From: Apibacter raozihei
Lineage (GTDB): Bacteria > Bacteroidota > Bacteroidia > Flavobacteriales > Weeksellaceae
Assembly (NCBI RefSeq): GCF_004014855.1
Contig: NZ_CP034930.1
Coordinates: 1,674,001 to 1,738,000 of the forward strand
Direction of reading: 5' to 3'
Length of the DNA: 64,000 bases
Shown here: positions 26,550 to 35,801 of the stretch, piece by piece
Layout: each line of letters begins with the position of its first letter
How positions within the stretch are numbered: the stretch's first letter is position 1
Translations under genes and position numbers: made by a program
The notes under the pieces: generated by a model
The model's input: the letters and a program-made list of their open reading frames with translations, nothing else
The model's database searches: none
What the model was told of the DNA's origin: nothing

Positions 26550-27629
26550 TTAAACAAAAGGCATTTTAACCGTTTGTGCTTTTAATTTTTTATCTCTGAT
26601 TCCAATAAAAATTTCCGAACCTGCACGGGCATATTCCGGTTTTACGTACGCAATACCGATACCGGATTTTTTTATAGGTGACATCGTTCCGGAAGTAACC
26701 TCGCCTATACAAGAACCTTCACTGTTAAATACCTGATACCCATGTCTGGGAATACCTCGATCCAACAACTCAAAACCAACTAGCTTTCTGGAAACTCCGT
26801 TATTCTTCTGATTAAGAATTTTTTCTTTTCCTAAAAAATCTCCTTTTCCGGTTTTGGTAATCCATCCCAGGCCTGCTTCAATCGGGGTGGTGTCATCGGA
26901 AAGTTCATTGCCGTATAGGCAAAATCCTTTTTCAAGTCTGAGAGTGTCACGGGAGGCCAGTCCACAAGGAATTAAACCTTCATCTTTACCAGCTTCCAAA
27001 AGTTTTTCCCATAAGTGTACCGCTTGGGAATTGGGAACATAAAGCTCAAATCCTCCGGCTCCGGTATATCCGGTATTGGATATGCATACCTCATCAATGC
27101 CGGCCACCGTTCCGCGGGTAAAATGATAATAGCTGATATCTGCCAGGCGTACACGGGTTAGTTTCTGTAAAATTTGCTGAGCTTTAGGACCTTGTAAAGC
27201 CAATAAGCTTATATCATCGCTTAGATTCTGCATTACGGCCCCATCTGTATTATTTTGTGAAATCCAATTCCAGTCTTTCTCAATATTAGAGGCATTCACC
27301 ACTAAAAAATAGTCATGATCTTTTATTTTATAGACAAGAAGATCATCAACCACTCCTCCATTTTCATTTAAAAGTGTTGAATATTGAATACCACCGTCAA
27401 TAAGCTGTGAAACATCATTGGACGTGATTTTTTGCAACAAGGGTAAAGCATTTTCTCCTTTGATAGAGAATTCTCCCATGTGAGATACATCAAATAGTCC
27501 TGCTTTCTCCCGGACAGCAAAATGCTCAAGAGTAATTCCCGAGTACTGAACCGGCATTTCAAATCCGGCAAAATCAACCATTTTTGCGCCTAAATTAACA
27601 TGGTTTTGGTTTAATACGGTTTTTTTCAT
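26550..27629 (-). CDS. gcvT: Aminomethyltransferase, T protein of the glycine cleavage system
   Basis: Moves the methylene group of the aminomethyl H protein onto tetrahydrofolate, releasing ammonia. The 359-residue protein has FAGFEMPVQYSG, LFDVSHMGE, the RDTLRLEKGFCLYG and PIEAGLGW motifs, and the C-terminal GEVTSGTMSPIKKSGIGIAYV. It lies 11 bases after an OmpA-type lipoprotein gene; gcvP and gcvH are not here. Confidence 0.95.
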   Translation of the reverse strand: MKKTVLNQNHVNLGAKMVDFAGFEMPVQYSGITLEHFAVREKAGLFDVSHMGEFSIKGENALPLLQKITSNDVSQLIDGGIQYSTLLNENGGVVDDLLVYKIKDHDYFLVVNASNIEKDWNWISQNNTDGAVMQNLSDDISLLALQGPKAQQILQKLTRVRLADISYYHFTRGTVAGIDEVCISNTGYTGAGGFELYVPNSQAVHLWEKLLEAGKDEGLIPCGLASRDTLRLEKGFCLYGNELSDDTTPIEAGLGWITKTGKGDFLGKEKILNQKNNGVSRKLVGFELLDRGIPRHGYQVFNSEGSCIGEVTSGTMSPIKKSGIGIAYVKPEYARAGSEIFIGIRDKKLKAQTVKMPFV

Positions 27630-27640
27630 TATAGGTGGGT

Positions 27641-28552
27641 TTATAGTTCGTTCAATAATTGGGTAATTTCTCTCAGGTTCGGGGCAATAATAATATCCAC
27701 TCTTCGGTTCATGGCTTTACCTGTAGAGGTTGAATTGTCTGCAATAGGAAGATATTCACCTCTTCCTGAGGCGGTCATTTGGGTGGGAGGAACCCCTTCG
27801 GACTGTAGTATTTTAGTTATAGAAGTAGCCCTCATAACGGAAAGATCCCAGTTATCTTTTATATTTCCATTACCGGCATAGCGATCTGAATCCGTATGCC
27901 CCTGAATAATAATATTCAAATCCGGATCTGAGGAAAGTACGGAGGATATTTCCTGTAAAGCACGTACACCTTCAGATTCAACGTTCCAGCTGGCGGAAGG
28001 AAATAAAAGTTTATTATCCATAGAAACATAAATATAACCTTCTTTTTCTTCCACGGTTATTCCTTTTCCTTCGTATCTTTTTAATGCATTCTGGAGTTTG
28101 TTTTTTAAAGTAGATACTCCTTCTTTTTGTTGAGAGATTAAGCCTTCGAGTTCATTGATCCTTCGTATTTTTTCCTGAAGCTGCCCCTGGGTTTGTTCCA
28201 GTTCTCCTTGTATTTTTTTTCTCTCTTGTAAAGCTTCCTGGGAGAGCTTCTCATTTTTTAATTTTAGGTTTTCCAGATCTTTGATTTTCGAGTCATATTC
28301 TCCTTGAAGCTGATTATATTCTGCATCCAGCTCCGCCTTTTTGCGAGTCAACGCATTTTGCTGTTCCTGAAGAGATTTAAATTGATCTCCCAGGTTTTTT
28401 AATGCAATTTCTTTTTCCTCAATCGTAAGCTGGTTTTTTGTTTCGCCCTGTAGGGCGGCATAATATTTTTGTTCCAGTTCTTTATATTTGGATTGAGGTA
28501 CGCAAGAGGCGGATATAAGAGCTAAGGTAAGTAGTATTCCTGTTCTTTTCAT
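27641..28552 (-). CDS. OmpA-family lipoprotein with coiled coil
   Basis: A 303-residue envelope protein: lipoprotein signal peptide with lipobox SASC (Cys17), a long coiled coil at about 20-155 rich in K, E, Q and L heptads, then an OmpA-like peptidoglycan-binding domain (LFPSASWNVESEG...IIIQGHTDSDRY...NWDLSVMRATSITKIL...ASGRGEYLPIADNSTSTGKAMNRRVDIII), with the diaminopimelate-binding Asp and Arg present in NWDLS and NRRVD. It should tie the outer membrane to peptidoglycan. It is 7 bases after xth and 11 before gcvT. Confidence 0.88.
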   Translation of the reverse strand: MKRTGILLTLALISASCVPQSKYKELEQKYYAALQGETKNQLTIEEKEIALKNLGDQFKSLQEQQNALTRKKAELDAEYNQLQGEYDSKIKDLENLKLKNEKLSQEALQERKKIQGELEQTQGQLQEKIRRINELEGLISQQKEGVSTLKNKLQNALKRYEGKGITVEEKEGYIYVSMDNKLLFPSASWNVESEGVRALQEISSVLSSDPDLNIIIQGHTDSDRYAGNGNIKDNWDLSVMRATSITKILQSEGVPPTQMTASGRGEYLPIADNSTSTGKAMNRRVDIIIAPNLREITQLLNEL

Positions 28553-28559
28553 ATATGTA

Positions 28560-29339
28560 TTAGTCTATTTTTTGTAAATCAAAGTCAATCCCGACCGGAG
28601 CATGATCCGAATGTACGGCCTGGGTAAGTATGTAAGCTCGTTTTAAGGATGATTTTAATGGCTCGGTAACCAGATTATAATCTATTCTCCAGCCTTTGTT
28701 ATTTTGTCTGGCTGTTTTAACCCGGTAGGTCCACCAGGAATACTGGAAGGGTTCCTGATTAAAAAACCGTAAGCAATCGGTAAGTTTACATGTACTGAAA
28801 AAACGGTCGAGCCATTCGCGTTCCTCAGGTAGAAATCCGGATACTTTAGCATTACGTACCGGATCATTTATATCAATAGCGTAATGACAGATATTAAAAT
28901 CACCATTTATAATGAGATTAGAAAATTCTTTTTCAACTTTTTGTATATACGTAAGAAAATACTCACAAAAGTCCATTTTAAATCCTAAGCGCCCCATGTT
29001 GGTGGCCGAGGGAACGTAAACGCTAAGTACGGAAAATTCTTTAAAATTAGCTTGAATAACTCTGCCTTCGGAATCAAATTCCTGCTGGTCACATCCATAT
29101 TTTACTGACAGGGGTTTTTCTTTAGATAAAATAGCAACCCCGCTGTATCCTTTTTTTTCGGCAGGAAACCAATAGCTATAATATCCTAAATCTTTAAAAA
29201 CTGTAGTGTCAAACTGTTCCGGGGTTGCTTTTACTTCCTGCAGGCAAAGAATATCTGGATTAGCAGATTTCAGCCATCCTAAAAAATCTTTATTTATGGC
29301 TGCACGCAAGCCGTTTACATTATAACTCAATAATTTCAT
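28560..29339 (-). CDS. xth: Exodeoxyribonuclease III / AP endonuclease
   Basis: Repairs abasic sites and acts as a 3'-5' exonuclease. The 259-residue protein has MKLLSYNVNGLRAAINK, the metal Glu in ILCLQEVKA, NGDFNICH, and the final HSDHAPVGIDF with catalytic Asp-His. It begins the four-gene run xth, ompA-like, gcvT, dtd. A TATTTTTG box (minus strand, 29344-29351) ends just five bases before the ATG, so the transcript may have almost no leader. Confidence 0.95.
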   Translation of the reverse strand: MKLLSYNVNGLRAAINKDFLGWLKSANPDILCLQEVKATPEQFDTTVFKDLGYYSYWFPAEKKGYSGVAILSKEKPLSVKYGCDQQEFDSEGRVIQANFKEFSVLSVYVPSATNMGRLGFKMDFCEYFLTYIQKVEKEFSNLIINGDFNICHYAIDINDPVRNAKVSGFLPEEREWLDRFFSTCKLTDCLRFFNQEPFQYSWWTYRVKTARQNNKGWRIDYNLVTEPLKSSLKRAYILTQAVHSDHAPVGIDFDLQKID

Positions 29340-29343
29340 ATAG

Positions 29344-29351
29344 CAAAAATA
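29344..29351 (-). promoter_or_regulatory. -7 element very close to xth start
   Basis: Minus strand reads TATTTTTG, four bases before the xth ATG. Could be chance in AT-rich sequence. Confidence 0.3.
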
Positions 29352-29554
29352 GTTTTTTTTATTCTTGTATCAGATAAAGTGATATGAATAATAAATAGTT
29401 TTTGTAGGTATAAAAACTAATTTTTTAATTATCAATGCATAACACAAATAACGCTCCATGAAAATTAAAGAATTTGCTGGAACTTAAAATTATATCCGTT
29501 TTTGGGTAAAAAATTTTTAATACTATTGCAAATAATAGTTAAAACTTAAAATAA

Positions 29555-30406
29555 ATGTTACAGGATAAATTAACTCAATTATGGGTAAGATGCACAGGTA
29601 AAAAAATAGATCCGGATAAACACAGTTGGATAATAGGACCTTTGGGAGAGGAGAATGTTATTAGTGATCAGTATTTGAAAAGAATGGCAGAACAGGATCA
29701 ACTTAAAGTTATAGTTAATGAAAAGAATTCAGGATTGCTTGATGATTGGGATCGTTTTGATTTATCTTTAGATGAAAAGAAAAAATTAAATCTGAAGGTA
29801 AAGAAATTCTATGAAAATACATCAGAGTATGATTTTGAAGTCTGGAGTGAATGGAAAGGTGTTTTCAAGCCGTTGGGATATTTGTTAACCGTTATATTCA
29901 GTAAAAGGTTACAACAGCTTAATATTCCTGTAAGTTCTTTAGTAATGTCTAAAGGTTTGAAAAGTAAAATTATAAAACTTAAAAAAGGCGAACATACTGT
30001 TTGGACTATTTGGTATAGAAAAATAAAAAGTACGGGAGATGTTATATATTCGGGTATTTATACGACCACATGGATGCCTCACTTTCAAAGAAATTTGCTT
30101 AAGGTTGTTTTTCCGTTACCTAATGGAAATGCTTCGGTTATTATGACGAAGAAAATTCTTGAAGACGGTTCACTACTTTTAAGTAGTGATGGTAAAAAAT
30201 TTGGAGAAAACGGTTTTTATTTCTACGTTACTGATAATAAAGGTAATCATTGGGCTAAGTTTGTTAAAGCCCTCCATGAATGGATTAGAGTCTATGTTGA
30301 TGAAGAAGATATTCTCCGCACGGATCATAATTTTAAATTTTTTGGCATAAATTTTTTAAATCTTCATTATAAAATATATAAAAAAAATACCCATAAAACA
30401 GTCTGA
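29555..30406 (+). CDS. Conserved hypothetical protein
   Basis: A 283-residue protein without signal peptide or membrane helix. It is basic and rich in aromatic residues; a middle stretch reads DFEVWSEWKGVFKPLGYLLTVIFSKRLQQLNIP, and a second YSGIYTTTWMPHFQRNLLKVVFPLPNGNASVIM looks like beta strands of a lipid-binding or START-like fold, but this is only an impression. It is alone on the plus strand, converging end-to-end with the nucleosidase-like gene (zero gap). I do not recognise a family. Confidence 0.7.
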   Translation: MLQDKLTQLWVRCTGKKIDPDKHSWIIGPLGEENVISDQYLKRMAEQDQLKVIVNEKNSGLLDDWDRFDLSLDEKKKLNLKVKKFYENTSEYDFEVWSEWKGVFKPLGYLLTVIFSKRLQQLNIPVSSLVMSKGLKSKIIKLKKGEHTVWTIWYRKIKSTGDVIYSGIYTTTWMPHFQRNLLKVVFPLPNGNASVIMTKKILEDGSLLLSSDGKKFGENGFYFYVTDNKGNHWAKFVKALHEWIRVYVDEEDILRTDHNFKFFGINFLNLHYKIYKKNTHKTV

Positions 30407-30964
30407 TTATCGCAGTTCTTCCAGTAGTTGAATGATAGGCGTAAAGGAGATATCCTTTATTAATTCAAAAAAATCAATAGGCGATTCATGAGGTAAAAAA
30501 TCTGAAATAACCCGTATAATAAAATCCTGAGGTCTTTTCAGGTACATAAAAGTATAATCTTCCATGTTAATTAATGTTCCTACCGGAATATCCGTAGTTG
30601 TTATAAACCTGTCGGAAGTAAGAGAAGAAAGGCAGGGTAGATGGGTTTTTGAGGTGGTAAGCCTCAGTTTACCGTTTTCAAAAAGTTCTCCCTGAAAACC
30701 ATATAAAGAAGAAGCGGTAACTTCAACCGGCATTCCCTTTTTTAGTTCTTCGGGCATGGTATTTTCATTTCCTGTTACAGCGGTAAAACCTACGAGTATG
30801 TCCAGGTCAGAATCCGGTTTGCTCATCATCGCTTTTGCTATTTTTTCTCTTCCAATACCGGTTTTCGTACAATGATAAGTATGAAACAATGTAGGGAATT
30901 CTCGAAATGCTTCCTCTATTTTATTTTGTTCTTCCAACATTGGAGTAAACAGGTTTATTTTCAT
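30407..30964 (-). CDS. Divergent nucleoside phosphorylase/nucleosidase-like protein
   Basis: The 185-residue protein resembles a shortened MTA/SAH nucleosidase or purine nucleoside phosphorylase fold: CTKTGIGREKIAKAMM near the N-terminus, DLDILVGFTAVTG where the family has a glycine-rich strand, INMEDYTFMYL in place of the DMEGAA motif (Met-Glu kept), and RVISDFLP like the RAISD motif with its catalytic Asp. It is shorter than the usual 230 residues. It lies 3 bases after menD and is surely co-transcribed with it; a link to menaquinone synthesis or to futalosine-like chemistry is speculative. Confidence 0.65.
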   Translation of the reverse strand: MKINLFTPMLEEQNKIEEAFREFPTLFHTYHCTKTGIGREKIAKAMMSKPDSDLDILVGFTAVTGNENTMPEELKKGMPVEVTASSLYGFQGELFENGKLRLTTSKTHLPCLSSLTSDRFITTTDIPVGTLINMEDYTFMYLKRPQDFIIRVISDFLPHESPIDFFELIKDISFTPIIQLLEELR

Positions 30965-30967
30965 AGC

Positions 30968-32635
30968 TTATGAGGGGTTTAAAAAGTTAAAGTAATTTCT
31001 TAATAGGGTAGAATTATCACAGTGTTTGGTATTTATTTCAAGTAATTTCGGACTTGAGGATTTTTCAAAAAAGGTAGCAAGGTAGCTGCTAAGTTCATCT
31101 GAGCTGCTAACTTCTTTGTATTCCAGTTGATATTCTTCGGCCAGAAGTTTAGCCTTACGATGGTGTCGGGTAACAAAATATTCATCTAAAGCATCCGTAG
31201 AATCCGGTCCCGGAATTATTTTAAATATATCACCTCCTCCGTTATTTAAAAGAATGATCCTGAAGTCTGAAGGTAAATATTTGTTCCATAAAGCATTAGA
31301 ATCGTAAAAGAAACCAACATCTCCGGTAATCAGTACGGTAGGATTACTATCAGCAACAGCAAAGCCTACAGCAGTAGAAGTGGAACCATCAATACCGCTG
31401 GCTCCCCGGTTACAAAAAATTTTATTTTGTTTATTAAAATTAAATAGTTGTGTATAACGAATCATTGAGCTGTTAGACACCTGTAGATTATAGTAATCGG
31501 GCAAATATTTATTAATCGTGTGTACAGCCTGTAAATCTGAATAAGTAAGATTTTCTATAAACCGTTGGTGTTTTCTTTCTTTTATTCTTTTTATCTCTTT
31601 CCATTTGCTGGAATAATCGGAAGTCTTTTGCGGAACTTGGATAAGTTCCGTTAAAAAGGAAATGGGCTGATCTTCAATTTTTTCTGTTAAAGAAAAGTAG
31701 GTGTCCGGATGCCAGAAAGAATCCAGATGCCAGTGTGCTTTAAGCTTGGAATTTCGTAAGAAAACTTTTATTTTTTTAGAAACAACATTTTGTCCTATGG
31801 TGAGAAGTAAATCGGGTTTATACTCATCCATTTTTTCTTCTCCAAAGGGGAAAACGTATCTGTCTATATTAGGGTAAAATTCCGGAGAATTCAGATTAGA
31901 AGTTATTTCCGTGAGTATAATCGTATCCTGGCGCTTTGCAAGTTCTTCCAAAAGTTTACTGAAGTAAGGATCCGGTGGCTGCATACCAACCAATACCATT
32001 TTTTTATCGTATTGATTCCATTGGGACAAAAGGGGCTGCCAGGTTTCTGAATTAAATTTTTTTTCAGGCTGCGCCAACTGTTCAATGGTGATACCTAAAC
32101 TATCGGTCTGTTCGTATAAAGGTTCTGAGAATGGAAAATTGATATGGACTGGTCCTGATTGTAAAATAGCTGTCTGAACCGCTTTTTTTATAGTTAAGAA
32201 ATTGTCAGTTACATCCTGATCTTCTTCGGATTCAGAAATTTGAAAAGAACCATAAATATGATTTTTATAAATATCTTTTTGTCGTATGGTCTGTCCGTCA
32301 AAAATATCCACAAAATTTTCGGGTCTGTCTGCAGTAATAACCAACAAAGGTACATTTTGATAAAATGCTTCGATAATAGCCGGATAATAATTGGCAGAGG
32401 CTGTGCCGCTGGTACAGCAAATAGCCACAGGTTTTCTTTTCGACTGGGCCATACCCAAAGCAAAAAAAGCCGCCGAACGCTCATCTGTTATACTGTAGCA
32501 TTTATATTCGGAATGCTGCGAAAAATGAATGGTTAAAGGTGCATTTCGTGAACCCGGAGAAATTACCATATCAGTAATTCCATATCGATAAAGCATTTCT
32601 CCTAAAATCTGAACGGCTAATTTTTTGCTATACAT
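30968..32635 (-). CDS. menD: SEPHCHC synthase (menaquinone synthesis)
   Basis: Thiamin-diphosphate enzyme that joins 2-oxoglutarate to isochorismate. The 555-residue protein has the N-terminal MVISPGSRNAPLTI and TDERSAAFFALGMAQ (catalytic Glu region), CCTSGTASANYYPA, and the C-terminal ThDP motif GDVGFFYDSNALWNKYLPSDFRIILLNNGGGDIF. Length matches the family. menE and menC are 20 kb away in this window, so the pathway is scattered. Confidence 0.95.
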   Translation of the reverse strand: MYSKKLAVQILGEMLYRYGITDMVISPGSRNAPLTIHFSQHSEYKCYSITDERSAAFFALGMAQSKRKPVAICCTSGTASANYYPAIIEAFYQNVPLLVITADRPENFVDIFDGQTIRQKDIYKNHIYGSFQISESEEDQDVTDNFLTIKKAVQTAILQSGPVHINFPFSEPLYEQTDSLGITIEQLAQPEKKFNSETWQPLLSQWNQYDKKMVLVGMQPPDPYFSKLLEELAKRQDTIILTEITSNLNSPEFYPNIDRYVFPFGEEKMDEYKPDLLLTIGQNVVSKKIKVFLRNSKLKAHWHLDSFWHPDTYFSLTEKIEDQPISFLTELIQVPQKTSDYSSKWKEIKRIKERKHQRFIENLTYSDLQAVHTINKYLPDYYNLQVSNSSMIRYTQLFNFNKQNKIFCNRGASGIDGSTSTAVGFAVADSNPTVLITGDVGFFYDSNALWNKYLPSDFRIILLNNGGGDIFKIIPGPDSTDALDEYFVTRHHRKAKLLAEEYQLEYKEVSSSDELSSYLATFFEKSSSPKLLEINTKHCDNSTLLRNYFNFLNPS

Positions 32636-32648
32636 GCTTTCAAATAAG

Positions 32649-32678
32649 AAAGAGATTAAACTGTTTGTTAATCTCTTT
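32649..32678 (-). terminator. Weak hairpin between fabG and menD
   Basis: Arms 32649-32659 and 32668-32678 (AAAGAGATTAA/TTAATCTCTTT) form an 11-bp stem with an 8-base loop. On the minus strand it follows fabG by about 30 bases; the T run is poor, so it may only attenuate. Confidence 0.5.
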
Positions 32679-32705
32679 GTATTTTATATTTTGTTAGGTA
32701 ATTTT

Positions 32706-33452
32706 TTAATAGGTAAGCATTCCTCCATTGACATTGAGAACGTGTCCGGTAACATATCCGGATAAATCACTGGCTAGATAAAGACAAGCATTGGCAATGT
32801 CTTCGGGCGTACCTCCTCTTTTAAGGGGAATGTTATTTCTCCATTCCTGAACTGTCTTTTCATCAAGCACCTCTGTCATTTCTGTTTCAATAAATCCGGG
32901 AGCAACCACATTGCAACGTATATTTCTGGAACCTAATTCTAAAGCAATAGATTTTGAGAAACCAATAATTCCTGCTTTACTTGCTGCATAGTTGGACTGG
33001 CCTGCATTCCCTTTAACACCTACTACTGAACTCATATTAATGATTGAACCTGATTTTTGTTTCATCATGGGTTTAGTTGCAGCCTTAGTCAGGTTAAATA
33101 CAGAATTAAGATTTACCCGAATAACTTCTTCCCAGTCTTCTTTTGTCATTCGAAGTATAAGATTATCTTTAGTTATTCCGGCATTATTTACAACAATATC
33201 TAAAGTTCCAAAGTCAGTCAAAACCTGCTCTACCAAATTTTGTGCTGCATCATAATCAGATGCATCGGATTGATATCCTTTAATTTTTACCAGTGAAGAA
33301 AGCTCTTTTTCCAGTTCCTCTGCTTTAGAGGCTGATGATGCATATGTAAAAGCTATATTGGCCCCTTGTTGAGCAAATATTTGTGCAATACCTTTACCTA
33401 TACCTCGGGTAGCGCCTGTTATAATCGCTGTTTTTCCTTCAAGTAATTTCAT
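32706..33452 (-). CDS. fabG: 3-Oxoacyl-ACP reductase
   Basis: Reduces 3-oxoacyl-ACP in fatty acid synthesis. A 248-residue short-chain dehydrogenase with the TGATRGIGKGIA cofactor loop, NNAG(ITKDN), catalytic Ser in INMSSVVG, and YAASKAG (Tyr and Lys), ending in GYVTGHVLNVNGGMLTY. Length, start (MKLLEGKTAIITG) and the ITKDNLILRM motif are those of FabG rather than of a generic reductase. Confidence 0.9.
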   Translation of the reverse strand: MKLLEGKTAIITGATRGIGKGIAQIFAQQGANIAFTYASSASKAEELEKELSSLVKIKGYQSDASDYDAAQNLVEQVLTDFGTLDIVVNNAGITKDNLILRMTKEDWEEVIRVNLNSVFNLTKAATKPMMKQKSGSIINMSSVVGVKGNAGQSNYAASKAGIIGFSKSIALELGSRNIRCNVVAPGFIETEMTEVLDEKTVQEWRNNIPLKRGGTPEDIANACLYLASDLSGYVTGHVLNVNGGMLTY

Positions 33453-33474
33453 GTTACTAATATTTATTTCGTGT

Positions 33475-33507
33475 CAAATATACAGTTTTTGTAAAAAACG
33501 GACACAA
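33475..33507 (-). promoter_or_regulatory. Promoter of fabG
   Basis: On the minus strand TTG (33505-33507) and TATATTTG (33475-33482) are 22 bases apart, 22 bases before the fabG start. Confidence 0.55.
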
Positions 33508-33688
33508 GGATTATTCAATTTTAAGCTTTATTTATTAGCTAAATTAGTTGTAATGTATTAATTTGAAATACTTTTTAATATTTTTTTTATAATTAAAATA
33601 TTAATATACTTAAATTTTATTAAGTTAATTTTTTTGTGTCAAAAGTTGAGTTTTAAATTTTTAAAACGGAGAAGTGTAACAGAGATTC

Positions 33689-34315
33689 TTATATTTGATT
33701 GTTATGTAGTTTTCTACGTATAAATTCTGAAATAAATTGAGCAGTGTCATTTATTCCCAATACTGAAGAATTGATACAGAGATGATAAGAACCGGCTCTT
33801 CCCCAGCCACGATTACTGTAAAAATTATAAAATTCTTTTCTTTTTTTATCCACCTTGTTGTTTAAAAGTTCTGCTTCTTTTTCGTCAATATTTTTCCTTA
33901 AAGCAGTTCTTTTTATTCGATCTTCTTTATCCGCTGTGATAAAAATATCAATTCGTTGTTTATTTTCTCTTAATATATAGTCTGAACAACGCCCGACGAA
34001 AACACAAGATCTTTTTTCAGATAAGCGTTTAATAATATCACTTTGTATTTCAAACAATGTTTCGCCGCATAGATAATTTTTTGAGTATTGTAAGTTGAAA
34101 AAGTTATCAAAAAAGCTTAAACTTGCTTTTTCATCAGCTTTTTCAAAAAATTCTCTGCTTAACCCGCTTTCTTTGGAAGCAAGATATATAAGCTCTTTAT
34201 CATAATAGGATATGCTTAATTCTTCGGCAATTTTTTTTCCTATTTCTCGTCCTCCGCTTCCTAACTGACGACCAATGGTTATAATATATTTTTCGTTCAT
34301 GTTATCTGTTTTCAT
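33689..34315 (-). CDS. Cytidylate kinase-like protein
   Basis: The 208-residue protein belongs to the cytidylate-kinase-like family seen in many anaerobes and Bacteroidetes: ITIGRQLGSGGREIGKKIAEELSISYYDKELI (P-loop-like GSGGREIG), then CVFVGRCSDYILRE and IFITADKEDRIKRTALR. True Cmk has a different NMP-binding region, so the substrate is unknown. Its ATG overlaps the stop of the MATE gene (ATGA), meaning coupled translation. A second ATG five codons in gives MNEKYIITIGRQ. Confidence 0.78.
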   Translation of the reverse strand: MKTDNMNEKYIITIGRQLGSGGREIGKKIAEELSISYYDKELIYLASKESGLSREFFEKADEKASLSFFDNFFNLQYSKNYLCGETLFEIQSDIIKRLSEKRSCVFVGRCSDYILRENKQRIDIFITADKEDRIKRTALRKNIDEKEAELLNNKVDKKRKEFYNFYSNRGWGRAGSYHLCINSSVLGINDTAQFISEFIRRKLHNNQI

Positions 34316-35670
34316 GAGGGGAGTTTTTTGAATTGTTTAAATTGTAAATAAAGTAATACAGCAGCCATCAGGGTTGCAACAAAATCGGCAATAGGTAAAC
34401 TGTACCATATTCCGGATATTCCCATAAAACGGGGAAGTATTAACAGGCAAGGGATTAAAAATATGACTTGTCGGGTTAAAGATAAGAAAATGGCTTTGTT
34501 AGCCATCCCAATACTTTGGAAAAAAGTAGATACTACAACCTGGAATCCTACCAAAGGATAACAAAGAAAAACAATACGCAATCCTACGGACGCAATATCT
34601 ATAAGTTCCTGATCTGTCGTAAATATTGAAGCTACCCAGTGTGGAGCCAACTGTACAAAAATGAATCCCAGAGTCATAATAAGCGTTGCCCAAAGAATGG
34701 TTTTTTTGAGTACTGCAGTAACTCTTGAATAGGATCGAGCACCATAATTATAACCCGCAATAGGCTGCATTCCCTGATTTAGTCCCAAAACTACCATTAC
34801 AAATAAAAAGGCTATTCGATTAACTATCCCATAAGCACCTACAGCTAAGTCACCGCCATATTTTAAAAGACCCTGATTAATAATTATTACAATAATACAG
34901 GAGGCTGCATTCATCAAAAACGGAGACATTCCGATTGCTAATGAATCTTTAACGATTCTCGATTTTAATTTAAAAATTCCTTTCTGCAGATGTATAAAAT
35001 TGCTTTTATCACTAAATAAATAAATTTGCCAGATTAATACTATTATTTGTGATGTGATAGTCGCAATAGCACTTCCACGGATACCCCATTGGAAGCCAAA
35101 TATAAAAAGCGGGTTAAGTACAAGGTTAATTAGAACTGTAAATATGGTAGCATACATGGAATGCTTAGGTTTTCCCGATGAACGAAGCATGGAGTTAAGT
35201 CCTAAATACATGTGTGTTATAACATTTCCCATTAAAATGATTACCATGAAATCGTGTGCATAAGGAAGTGTTTTATCACTGGCTCCGAAAAAAAAGAGTA
35301 TTGAATCCAGAAAAGGGAGTGTTAATAAGGAAAATGAAATCCCAATAATCAAATTCATAATAAATACGTTACCCAGAATGGTATTTGCAGTTGTATAATC
35401 CTTTTGTCCCAATCTGACGGATAAAAGCGTTGAAGCTCCTACGCCCACAAGTGAACCGAATGCTGCTGCAAGATTCATTAAAGGAAAAGTAATTGCAAGT
35501 CCGGATATAGCAAGTGCACCCACTCCATGACCAATAAATATGCTATCAGTAATATTGTATAAAGAAGAGGCTATCATGGCAATAATTGCCGGAATTGCAT
35601 ATTTTTTAAGAAGTTTACCTATATCTTCTGTACCAAGTTCGAGGGGTGTTCCCTTAGAATTACTATCCAT
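34312..35670 (-). CDS. MATE-family multidrug/cation antiporter
   Basis: A 452-residue inner-membrane protein with about 12 helices in two pseudo-repeats. The start (LGTEDIGKLLKKYAIPAIIAMIASSLYNITDSIFIGHGVGALAISGL) and the mid repeat (GLNQGMQPIAGYNYGAR) are typical MATE motifs, close to the MepA branch. It would export cationic drugs in exchange for sodium or protons. It overlaps the kinase-like gene downstream by four bases; a TAACTTTG box lies 20 bases upstream. Confidence 0.92.
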   Translation of the reverse strand: MDSNSKGTPLELGTEDIGKLLKKYAIPAIIAMIASSLYNITDSIFIGHGVGALAISGLAITFPLMNLAAAFGSLVGVGASTLLSVRLGQKDYTTANTILGNVFIMNLIIGISFSLLTLPFLDSILFFFGASDKTLPYAHDFMVIILMGNVITHMYLGLNSMLRSSGKPKHSMYATIFTVLINLVLNPLFIFGFQWGIRGSAIATITSQIIVLIWQIYLFSDKSNFIHLQKGIFKLKSRIVKDSLAIGMSPFLMNAASCIIVIIINQGLLKYGGDLAVGAYGIVNRIAFLFVMVVLGLNQGMQPIAGYNYGARSYSRVTAVLKKTILWATLIMTLGFIFVQLAPHWVASIFTTDQELIDIASVGLRIVFLCYPLVGFQVVVSTFFQSIGMANKAIFLSLTRQVIFLIPCLLILPRFMGISGIWYSLPIADFVATLMAAVLLYLQFKQFKKLPS

Positions 35671-35690
35671 TGTCCGGGTATTTCTTTAAA

Positions 35691-35698
35691 CAAAGTTA
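35691..35698 (-). promoter_or_regulatory. -7 element for the MATE gene
   Basis: Minus strand reads TAACTTTG, fitting TAnnTTTG, 20 bases before the start codon. Confidence 0.45.
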
Positions 35699-35727
35699 AT
35701 AAAATCAGTATACTCTTTTAAATAAAT

Positions 35728-35761
35728 AAAAAAAACAGCTATTTATTTTCTAAATAGCTGT
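35728..35761 (-). terminator. Terminator after the YtxH-like gene
   Basis: Arms 35735-35745 and 35751-35761 form an 11-bp stem (ACAGCTATTTA/TAAATAGCTGT) with a 5-base loop; on the minus strand it is followed by a run of T. Confidence 0.85.
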
Positions 35762-35801
35762 AAATATTAATATCTAAAATGATAAATTCTAAACTTATCT
35801 A

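Noticed and set aside
30407-30964. Futalosine hydrolase (MqnB) and thus a futalosine pathway
   Set aside because: menC, menD and menE show the classical menaquinone route; the protein is too short and motifs too degraded for a firm MqnB call.
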